A stretch of 8,570 nucleotides of DNA, taken from contig DGXY01000046.1 in NCBI GenBank assembly GCA_002396885.1, positions 113,496 through 122,065 of the forward strand, in the 5' to 3' direction. The notes under the pieces were generated by a model. It searched no databases. It saw nothing but the letters and a program-made list of their open reading frames with translations, and had not been told where the DNA came from. A program made the translations under genes and the position numbers. This document shows, piece after piece, positions 1 through 5,366 of this stretch. Positions within the stretch are counted from its first letter, which is position 1. Each line of letters starts with the position of its first letter. The stretch comes from Akkermansiaceae bacterium UBA5020 (GTDB taxonomy: Bacteria > Verrucomicrobiota > Verrucomicrobiia > Verrucomicrobiales > DEV007).

Positions 1-38
1 CTTTGTCCCCATTCCTTTGTCCGCTGGGATCGGATCAC

Positions 39-461
39 TCACGCTTCCCCCCGGAAAACCTTTTGCAGATAGGGCCGGAATCCTGCCGCAAAAAACTCCT
101 CGTCCGTCCCGAAAATCTCGTGGCGGTAGATCGACGGGCTATGACCGAGTGAGAGCAGGTAGCGGTGGGTCGCGCTTTCGCCAAAGCGGATCCAGGGATG
201 GGCCGAGGCGCAGGGATCGTCGCTCACCTCCCATCGGGCGAGAGGCAGGACCGGCCAGAGCATGCCGCGTGCCGATTCAAGGCCGTCGGACTGGAGGAGG
301 TAAGAGCGGATCTCTCCCGGCACGGTGACGCGGTTTACTTCCTCCCAGCTAGCGAGGCCCTCGGGAGAGACAGGCGGGAAAAACGAAGCGTCGATTTTCG
401 CGGCACGAGCCTCGGGTCCCTCGGTGAGGGCGATGATGTCGGCTTTCCAAGCGGGGGGCAT
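39..461 (-). CDS. SUKH (SMI1/KNR4) superfamily protein
   Basis: A 140-residue soluble protein with no signal peptide or membrane segment. The pattern fits the SMI1/KNR4 (SUKH) fold: a helical N-terminus, the segment VPGEIRSYLLQSDGLES (residues 48-64), which matches the family's 'lP..yr.fL..sdG' signature, then a tryptophan-rich strand (LWPVLPLARWEV, 68-79) and a C-terminal helix (GTDEEFFAAGFRPYLQKVF, 118-136). Family members include immunity proteins of polymorphic toxins and general binding modules. No toxin gene is visible here, so an immunity role is not shown. I chose ATG at 461 because GGTAGGGA lies about 11 bases upstream. An in-frame TTG at 494 would add 11 residues but has no ribosome site. 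The gene follows the FAD oxidoreductase after 69 bases on the same strand and may be the last gene of that operon or an independent insertion. Confidence 0.75.
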   Translation of the reverse strand: MPPAWKADIIALTEGPEARAAKIDASFFPPVSPEGLASWEEVNRVTVPGEIRSYLLQSDGLESARGMLWPVLPLARWEVSDDPCASAHPWIRFGESATHRYLLSLGHSPSIYRHEIFGTDEEFFAAGFRPYLQKVFRGEA

Positions 462-530
462 GCCGGAATTTGTCCCTACCGCTCGGATGCGCAAGGTCCG
501 TCGTCGAAGCGGTGGTTGAAACGGGCCATT

Positions 531-1760
531 TCAAGCGGCAAGAATGGCCTCGGCGGCGAGTCGCCCGGATCCGAGGGCACCTTCGATCGAGCCGCTGCGG
601 GTGTGATCGCCGCAGACGAGCAGGCTCCCTGATCGGACCTCACCTGACTGGTGGCCGGGCGGATCCACGGGGAGCGCCCGGGGGATTGAATAGGTCGCAA
701 GCCAATCCCAAGTCTCCGTGGCGGGGCCAAACCAGTCGAGCAGTTCATGCCGGACCCGGCTCTCGAGGTCCGCTTCGTCGCAAGCCCCTCCGATGAGGGA
801 GACGGAGACGAGGGCGCGTCCGTCGGGCGAGTAGGAGGGGCTGACATTTGATGGTATGCAGAGGTGGTGGATGAGTCCGGTGCGGTCGCCGCGCAGGGCG
901 ATAAGACGATCTCGATAAGGGGCCTCGGGGGCGGCAAAGTAGAGGCAGGTGGTGCGGTTCCAACCGGGCGCGGACCGTCCGGGGACGAGGGCCGAGGCGG
1001 CGGTGCCATCGGTCGCGAGGAGGATCGTTTTGGCCCTGATTTCTCCCGCCTCCGTGGCGACGCGGCCTTCCTCGAGCGATCGGACCGGAGATTGGAGACG
1101 CAGGGCGGAGGCAGGGAGCCTTGCCGCGAGTTGTTCCGGGATGGCCTGCATTCCCGATGCGGGGAGGGTCGCGGAGCCGCGCGAGAACATCGCAAAGGTG
1201 AACTCGAACATCCGGCTCGAGGTGACGAGGAGGTCTTCGAGGAAAATGCCTCCGTAGAAGCCCCGGAAGAAATGGTCGATCATGTCCTCGGAGAACCCTT
1301 CGGCGTGGAGCAGGTCGATCGTGGCGCGCGGCCGCTCGGACCAAATCGCGTCGAGCGGTTTGCGGAGCAATCGGGCGCGAAGCCGGGCGACCCGGACCTT
1401 GTCGAGCGGCGTCCCAATGGGGGCGAGGGCGCTTTCAAACAGGGAGCCGGGACGACGGAACACGTCCATGAGCCGCCGCAGTTTCCCCTTTCTCCAGATG
1501 AGCGCCCCGGGTTCGAAGGGCCTGAGATCGAGCGCAGCGAGATCGAGGAGGGCACCGCTCTCGGGATAGGCATCGAGATAGACCTGGAAGCCCCGGTCGA
1601 GGAGGAATCCGTTGACGCGGTCGGTGCGGACGCGTCCTCCGACGGCATCGGAAGCCTCGAGCACAAGGACCTCGCGGCCGGCCTCGTGGAGGCGGACGGC
1701 GGCGGCGAGCCCGGAGAGCCCGGCTCCAACGACGAGGGTTTCGACGGATTCGGTGTTCAT
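531..1760 (-). CDS. FAD-dependent oxidoreductase, amine oxidase / phytoene desaturase-like
   Basis: A 409-residue flavoprotein predicted to be cytosolic. The N-terminus has a complete Rossmann dinucleotide site: VVGAGLSGLAAA with G12, G14 and G17, the ribose-binding acidic residue E35 at the end of the second strand (VLVLEAS), then the GGR motif at 41-43. The C-terminus carries the second FAD-contact motif, CGDHTRSGSIEGALGSGR (383-400), typical of the amine oxidase / protoporphyrinogen oxidase / phytoene desaturase superfamily. The middle (residues 100-215) is the variable substrate domain, including FFRGFYGGIFLEDL and FSRGSATLPASGM. Substrate is unknown. The ATG at 1760 overlaps the stop of the SRPBCC gene as ATGA, so translation is probably coupled. 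No Shine-Dalgarno site precedes it. The frame stays open further upstream, but the Rossmann fold begins right at this ATG and the upstream part overlaps the SRPBCC gene. A role in isoprenoid or pigment metabolism is possible but unproven. Confidence 0.9.
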   Translation of the reverse strand: MNTESVETLVVGAGLSGLAAAVRLHEAGREVLVLEASDAVGGRVRTDRVNGFLLDRGFQVYLDAYPESGALLDLAALDLRPFEPGALIWRKGKLRRLMDVFRRPGSLFESALAPIGTPLDKVRVARLRARLLRKPLDAIWSERPRATIDLLHAEGFSEDMIDHFFRGFYGGIFLEDLLVTSSRMFEFTFAMFSRGSATLPASGMQAIPEQLAARLPASALRLQSPVRSLEEGRVATEAGEIRAKTILLATDGTAASALVPGRSAPGWNRTTCLYFAAPEAPYRDRLIALRGDRTGLIHHLCIPSNVSPSYSPDGRALVSVSLIGGACDEADLESRVRHELLDWFGPATETWDWLATYSIPRALPVDPPGHQSGEVRSGSLLVCGDHTRSGSIEGALGSGRLAAEAILAA

Positions 1761-2212
1761 GCGGAGACGGAAAGATCGGAGGCGGTGACGGCGTGACGGT
1801 ACCGGAAAAGACGGTCGAGTTTCCGCTCCACGAGGGGTTTGCCAAAGAGGCGGCCGAGCCAACCGAGGGGCAGTCGATAGCGGATCGAGTCGGTGAGGCG
1901 GCTCGTCGTCGCGGTGATCGCTTCGAACCGGTGGTCGTGCTCCCAGAAGGCGAACGGCCCCTCGATCTGGAGGTCGATGAATCCGGTCGGAGTCAGCTCG
2001 TGTTCGGCGATCCAGCGTTTCCGCCACGGGCCGATCGCGACCTCGATGATGGCGCGGGCTCCGTCGGCGAGGGGCTCGGGCATGGAAAGGACGCGGGCTT
2101 TTTCCCATGGCGGGGTGAGCCGGGTGAAGGCTCCGGGGCGAAAATGCCAATCGCGGAGCGCCTCGACGGGAGCGTCGATCTCGCAGGAGCGGGTGAAGGT
2201 GAGGTCAGACAT
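1757..2212 (-). CDS. SRPBCC-fold ligand-binding protein (COG4276-like)
   Basis: A 151-residue soluble protein of the START/Bet v 1 (SRPBCC) superfamily, which binds hydrophobic ligands in a deep pocket. Landmarks are DWHFRPGAFTRLTPPWEKA (21-39), the strand GARAIIEVAIGPWRKRWIAEH (52-71), GPFAFWEHDHRFE (85-97) and a final long helix beginning near LPLGWLGRLFG (114-124) and continuing through RKLDRLFRYRH (130-140). These are hallmarks of the COG4276 group, which is often found beside or fused to NAD- or FAD-dependent oxidoreductases and sugar epimerases. The start ATG at 2212 lies 10 bases after the DUF429 stop; an upstream extension in the same frame would overlap DUF429 and lacks family similarity. 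The only ribosome-site candidate is a weak CGGGAA. The stop codon overlaps the start of the FAD oxidoreductase by four bases, suggesting the two act together, perhaps with this protein binding a lipid-like substrate or product. That last point is inference. Confidence 0.85.
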   Translation of the reverse strand: MSDLTFTRSCEIDAPVEALRDWHFRPGAFTRLTPPWEKARVLSMPEPLADGARAIIEVAIGPWRKRWIAEHELTPTGFIDLQIEGPFAFWEHDHRFEAITATTSRLTDSIRYRLPLGWLGRLFGKPLVERKLDRLFRYRHAVTASDLSVSA

Positions 2213-2222
2213 GGTTCCCGGG

Positions 2223-2969
2223 TTACGTCTCCCCTGCGCTGATCGGACGGGGTAGGAGGATGTGGCCGGTCTCGTCATTCCCGATGACCTCGGTGCGATC
2301 TCCTCCGAACCCCAGGTGGAGGAAGGCGATCAAGGCGCAGAGGAGCGAATCGGTCTGGTCCTCGATCGGCTTTCGCCAAGGAGTTTCGAGCAGGGCGCGG
2401 TGTGGCGCCGAGTCGAGCAACTCGGGCAACTCGCGGGCGAGGCATCGGCGCAGGCAGTCCTGGTATCTGGAAAAGGCCTCCCGTTTCGTCGCGACAAGGC
2501 CCTTCTTGTATTTGATCGTCTTGTCGATTCCAAAAAGCTGGATCGTCGCCGGGTGCGGATAGACCTCGAAGGCGATGCGGGCTCCGCGGCCCGGATCGGT
2601 CGTGATCGCGAATCCCCGGGCCGCCAGGCCAGCGGCGATGCGGAGCGGTCGGCGGCAGAGACGCTGGTTTCCCGGGTAGCATCCGGCGTCGTGTCTCCCA
2701 AATCGGCTCGTGACTTCGCGATCGACCGGTCGGGAACCTTCGGAATTCGGACAAATCAGAGGAGCATCGACCGCGACGAGGACCCGGTTCGCTCCGTCGG
2801 CGGAGATTAGGGCGGCGAAGAGTTCGTCGTCACCCCGGGTATTGAAGGTGGTCGGCGGAGAAGTCATCGGACGGGTCAGGCCCTCACCGAAGGGCAGCAC
2901 GGTCACGCCATCCGGATTTCGTTCGCCCCAGGCGAGATCGATGCCGATGAGAACGGTGGAGGGATTCAT
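2223..2969 (-). CDS. DUF429 family protein, predicted RNase H-fold nuclease
   Basis: A 248-residue soluble protein. It matches the DUF429 (COG4923-type) predicted nuclease family. Visible motifs are the first strand with its acidic residue, IGIDLAWG (8-15, D11); a second acidic strand, VAVDAPL (65-71, D68); the conserved loop RPVDREVTSRFGRHDAGCYPGN (80-101); EVYPHP (135-140); a lysine-rich turn IKYKKG (152-157); and a final acidic helix, EDQTDSLLCALIAF (203-216, with D204 and D207). Acidic residues on the first two strands and the last helix fit an RNase H-like active site, though activity has rarely been tested. The ATG at 2969 is the first in-frame start before the IGIDLAWG strand; no clear Shine-Dalgarno site precedes it. 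The gene heads the minus-strand run, diverging from the secreted-protein gene at 3086. Only 10 bases separate its TAA stop from the SRPBCC start. Confidence 0.85.
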   Translation of the reverse strand: MNPSTVLIGIDLAWGERNPDGVTVLPFGEGLTRPMTSPPTTFNTRGDDELFAALISADGANRVLVAVDAPLICPNSEGSRPVDREVTSRFGRHDAGCYPGNQRLCRRPLRIAAGLAARGFAITTDPGRGARIAFEVYPHPATIQLFGIDKTIKYKKGLVATKREAFSRYQDCLRRCLARELPELLDSAPHRALLETPWRKPIEDQTDSLLCALIAFLHLGFGGDRTEVIGNDETGHILLPRPISAGET

Positions 2970-2989
2970 CCAAGAGGGGTGATCCGGGC

Positions 2990-3018
2990 ACGAGACCCTC
3001 TCGGGTCGGGCTGGTCAA
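2990..3018 (-). promoter_or_regulatory. possible promoter for the minus-strand operon
   Basis: Read on the minus strand, TTGACC (3018-3013) is followed after 17 bases by TCTCGT (2995-2990), about 20 bases before the DUF429 ATG. The -35 match is good and the -10 match is poor (3 of 6). The -10 overlaps a perfect inverted repeat, CGAGA-CCC-TCTCG (2991-3003), which could be an operator. Confidence 0.3.
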
Positions 3019-3049
3019 ACGAGGACTTTAGAGTTGCGATCACTTGCGC

Positions 3050-3079
3050 TTGCACTCCAGAGCTTTTTTGCGCGATACT
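3050..3079 (+). promoter_or_regulatory. promoter-like element ending 6 bases before an ATG
   Basis: TTGCAC (3050-3055), an 18-base spacer, and GATACT (3074-3079). The ATG of the secreted-protein gene is at 3086, so a usual transcription start would fall on or within a base or two of the start codon. There is no Shine-Dalgarno site between them; the bases are a C run. Two further TTGC hexamers lie just upstream at 3034 and 3044. The element resembles the one before the gene at 4737, which supports both calls. Confidence 0.45.
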
Positions 3080-3085
3080 CCCCCC

Positions 3086-3622
3086 ATGAAATTCGCGCTT
3101 CTGCCGATCCTCGCTCTTGCCACCCTCGTCCTGCCAAGCTCCCTGCGCGCCCAGACGCCGACTCCCGACGGGGTGCAGCCGGGCATCAACGGATTCTGGG
3201 AAGTGGTCACGTCAGGGGGGCGTTTCGTCGCCCGGCTCGACCAGATCACTTCGGTGAGCGAGCAGGAATACCTCATCGACGGTGCGGTGCGGGTTTTCGA
3301 GTGCACCGTCGATACCGAAGGTGGTCAGACGGCGCGCTTTTATTACCTCGAGCCAATCACTGACAGCTCCTCGATCACGACCGGCAGCGCCACGGTGGAG
3401 CGCCTCAAGGGCATCGCCAACCAGATTTCGAACAAGGCGGGAGCCGGCGACATCGATGCGATCGTGACGAAACACTATCCCGACACCACTCACGCCAAGA
3501 CCAGCGAATACCGCGTCAGAAACAAAGCCACGATCTCGCAAATCTACGATCACGTTCGCAAGGTCTGGGCGGAGGAACGCGGCAAGGGCGGGGAAAACCA
3601 GCTCCTCATCCGCAACGGTTGA
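3086..3622 (+). CDS. small secreted protein of unknown function
   Basis: A 178-residue protein with a classical Sec signal peptide: MKFALLPILALATLVLP, then a likely signal peptidase I site after LRA (residue 22). The mature part is about 156 residues, with no membrane segment and one cysteine (C73), so no disulfide. It has a beta-rich first half (FWEVVTSGGRFVARLDQITSV, 38-57, and LIDGAVRVFECTVDT, 63-77) and a more helical second half ending QIYDHVRKVWAEERGKGGE (152-170). The residues 45-110 section, describing a strand-rich module followed by VERLKGIANQI, recalls small lineage-restricted secreted proteins of Verrucomicrobiota; I cannot assign a function. ATG 3086 was chosen over an in-frame TTG at 3044 because the signal peptide begins there. 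It has no N-x-S/T sequon. The tas-like gene follows 20 bases after its stop, so the two may be co-transcribed. Confidence 0.75.
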   Translation: MKFALLPILALATLVLPSSLRAQTPTPDGVQPGINGFWEVVTSGGRFVARLDQITSVSEQEYLIDGAVRVFECTVDTEGGQTARFYYLEPITDSSSITTGSATVERLKGIANQISNKAGAGDIDAIVTKHYPDTTHAKTSEYRVRNKATISQIYDHVRKVWAEERGKGGENQLLIRNG

Positions 3623-3642
3623 TTCCTCCGGAAGCCAGCACC

Positions 3643-4680
3643 ATGAAATATCGCGGGATCCCCCAAACCGACCTCAGCGTCAGTCTCATCGGCCTCGGCA
3701 CGATGACCTGGGGTCAGCAAAATACCGAGGCCGAGGGGCACGAGCAGATGGACTATGCCCTCGAGCGGGGCATCAATCTCTTCGACACCGCCGAGATGTA
3801 TCCGGTGCCCCCGCGCGCCGAGACCTGCCATGAGACCGAACGCATCATCGGCACCTGGTTCGCCTCGCGCGGCACTCGCGACGAGGTCATCCTCGCGACG
3901 AAGGCGGTGGGGCCAGGGCCTCACGTCACCCACGTGCGCGACGGCAATCGACACGACCGCAAGAACCTCACCGCCGCGCTCGAGGGTAGTTTGCGTCGAC
4001 TCCAGACCGATCACATCGATCTCTACCAACTCCACTGGCCCGACCGTCCCGTGCCGCTCTTCGGTGGTCGCGATTTCAATCCGCCGGCCGCGCAGGAATC
4101 GATCCCGATCGAGGAGACCCTCGCCGTGCTCGCCGATTTCGTCGCTGCGGGAAAGGTGCGCCACATCGGTCTCTCGAACGAGACGCCCTGGGGCACGATG
4201 CGTTTTCTCGAGCTGGCGCGGGGCCGGGACCTGCCGCGCATGGTCACGATCCAGAATTCCTACAATCTCCTGAACCGCACTTTCGACGGAGGGCTCTCGG
4301 AGATCTGCCACGAGGAAGGGATGCGCCTGCTCGCCTATTCCCCGCTCGCCTTTGGGCGTTTGTCAGGAAAGTATCGGGGCGGAGCGAAACCCGACGGCGC
4401 GCGGCTTTCGATCTGGGAACGTTTCGCCCGCTACAACGGAGCGAACTCCGATGCGGCGGTCGAGGAGTATGCCCGCATCGCCGACGAGGCGGGTCTCGAC
4501 TTCGCCCAAATGAGCCTCGCCTGGGTGAATGGACGTTTCCACGTCGCGAGTAACCTGATCGGCGCGACGACGATCGCCCAGTTGAAATCGAACATCGACA
4601 GCGTCGCTCTCGATCTTTCACCGGACGTCCTCGAAGCGATCGAGGCGGTGCACCGGAGGATCCCGAACCCTTGTCCGTGA
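3643..4680 (+). CDS. tas: Tas-like NADPH-dependent aldo/keto reductase
   Basis: A 345-residue cytosolic TIM-barrel oxidoreductase, almost the same length as E. coli Tas (346) and close to it along its whole length: MKYRGIPQTDLSVSLIGLGT at the N-terminus, FDTAEMYPVPPR, LDRKN-like DRKNLTAAL, QTDHIDLYQLHWPDRP, and VTIQNSYNLLNRTF. The aldo/keto reductase catalytic tetrad is complete: D48, Y53, K87 and H131. Cofactor-binding positions are also kept, including SNE (178-180), Q204 and the C-terminal GATT (307-310). Members reduce carbonyl compounds with NADPH; the physiological substrate of Tas is not settled (the E. coli gene was found as a suppressor of tyrosine auxotrophy in starving cells). ATG 3643 fits the family start and has GGAAG eight bases upstream. 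An in-frame ATG at 3619 would overlap the previous gene's stop and is less likely. Confidence 0.95.
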   Translation: MKYRGIPQTDLSVSLIGLGTMTWGQQNTEAEGHEQMDYALERGINLFDTAEMYPVPPRAETCHETERIIGTWFASRGTRDEVILATKAVGPGPHVTHVRDGNRHDRKNLTAALEGSLRRLQTDHIDLYQLHWPDRPVPLFGGRDFNPPAAQESIPIEETLAVLADFVAAGKVRHIGLSNETPWGTMRFLELARGRDLPRMVTIQNSYNLLNRTFDGGLSEICHEEGMRLLAYSPLAFGRLSGKYRGGAKPDGARLSIWERFARYNGANSDAAVEEYARIADEAGLDFAQMSLAWVNGRFHVASNLIGATTIAQLKSNIDSVALDLSPDVLEAIEAVHRRIPNPCP

Positions 4681-4701
4681 GCGTGGGTGGTGGATTCCGG
4701 C

Positions 4702-4731
4702 TTGTGTCACTTCGGGTTTTCGGCGTATATT
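4702..4731 (+). promoter_or_regulatory. promoter-like element ending 5 bases before an ATG
   Basis: TTGTGT (4702-4707), an 18-base spacer and TATATT (4726-4731), a good -10 match (5 of 6). The ATG is at 4737, separated only by CACCG, so transcription would begin at or next to the start codon. The 56-base gap after tas and its own promoter suggest the gene is transcribed separately. Same geometry as the element at 3050-3079. Confidence 0.55.
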
Positions 4732-4736
4732 CACCG

Positions 4737-5300
4737 ATGGAATCTCTTTCGCGCCTCCTTGTCTGTGTCGCCCTTGTTTTCGCATCCGCTTCGATTCTCT
4801 CCGCCTCAGATTCCCCGCTGCTCTCGGCTCCCAAAGTGTCTCCTCCCACCAAAGTGGTTCCCGTGGCCGATCATCCCGATCTTCTTGTGGGGCTGCGAAA
4901 AGTCGGAGAGTTTCTGGGCGGGGGAACCTACAGTTCACAGCTCACCTTAACGCAGCGCCTCGTGCGCTTGCTGACTCCGACTCCTACCACGACCTACTAC
5001 CGGATTCAGAACGACTCGCAGGGCTTGCCAGCTTTGCCCTACTCACTCTTCGCGGTTTCCGGATCCAAATCCGACCTCCGGTTTGGCATCGCCTATTTTG
5101 ACACCCTCGGAGGCAATATCACCGCCGATGTGGCACGTGGGGTCCACGTCCTCAACATCGCGACCGGCGCCGAGACCTCGCTGCGCCAGCGCGTTAGCAG
5201 GAAAAGTTCCGCCGCCACCTACGCGCTCCTCAGGGTGGGGGCCAAGAATGTTGCTACGCTCAAAAAGGATGTCGCGGGGGTGCTCCTCCAGCGTCCCTGA
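4737..5300 (+). CDS. small secreted protein of unknown function with two N-x-S/T sequons
   Basis: A 187-residue protein with a Sec signal peptide: a positively charged start (MESLSRLLVC), the hydrophobic stretch VALVFASASIL, and a likely cleavage near SAS (residues 22-24). The mature protein has a proline-rich linker (APKVSPPTKVVPVADHP, 31-47), then a folded region including LFAVSGSKSDLRFGIAYFDT (104-123) and a C-terminal segment RVGAKNVATLKKDVAGVLL (166-184). No cysteine occurs in the mature part and no membrane segment follows the signal. I do not recognise the family. Two N-x-S/T sites are present: N92-D-S94 and N127-I-T129; neither has an acidic residue at -2. The ATG at 4737 was chosen over the in-frame start at 4671 because the signal peptide begins there and the earlier start overlaps tas. 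The next gene, 66 bases on, encodes an oligosaccharyltransferase. Confidence 0.75.
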   Translation: MESLSRLLVCVALVFASASILSASDSPLLSAPKVSPPTKVVPVADHPDLLVGLRKVGEFLGGGTYSSQLTLTQRLVRLLTPTPTTTYYRIQNDSQGLPALPYSLFAVSGSKSDLRFGIAYFDTLGGNITADVARGVHVLNIATGAETSLRQRVSRKSSAATYALLRVGAKNVATLKKDVAGVLLQRP

Positions 5301-5307
5301 TCGAGTT

Positions 5308-5331
5308 CCGGAGATCATTGATTGATCCCGG
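5308..5331 (+). terminator. inverted repeat between the secreted-protein gene and the oligosaccharyltransferase gene
   Basis: CCGG-A-GATCA (5308-5317), loop TTGAT (5318-5322), TGATC-CCGG (5323-5331): a 9-bp stem with one bulged A. It begins 8 bases after the stop at 5300 and ends 35 bases before the next ATG. No T tract follows, so a Rho-independent terminator is doubtful. It could instead be an operator, or a stem protecting the 3' end of the upstream mRNA. Confidence 0.35.
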
Positions 5332-5351
5332 ATTGACTTCCACCAACTCGT

Positions 5352-5357
5352 GGAGAG
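5352..5357 (+). promoter_or_regulatory. ribosome binding site of the oligosaccharyltransferase gene
   Basis: GGAGAG, 9 bases before the ATG at 5367, supports that start. TTGACT at 5333-5338 is a near-consensus -35, but no good -10 is found 16-18 bases after it, so I do not call a promoter here. Confidence 0.5.
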
Positions 5358-5366
5358 ACAGCTCGC

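Noticed and set aside
476..1195. Long minus-strand open frame rich in Pro, Ser and Arg
   Set aside because: Out-of-frame shadow within the FAD oxidoreductase gene; composition is typical of a frame-shifted high-GC coding sequence.
864..1796. A 310-codon open frame on the plus strand, opposite the FAD oxidoreductase gene
   Set aside because: Its translation is rich in Gly, Glu and Arg with no recognisable motif, as expected for the complement of a high-GC gene. The minus strand carries the FAD motifs.
1761..2150. N-terminal extension of the FAD oxidoreductase
   Set aside because: The added sequence is Arg/Pro-rich, overlaps the SRPBCC gene in another frame, and precedes a Rossmann motif that normally sits at the N-terminus.
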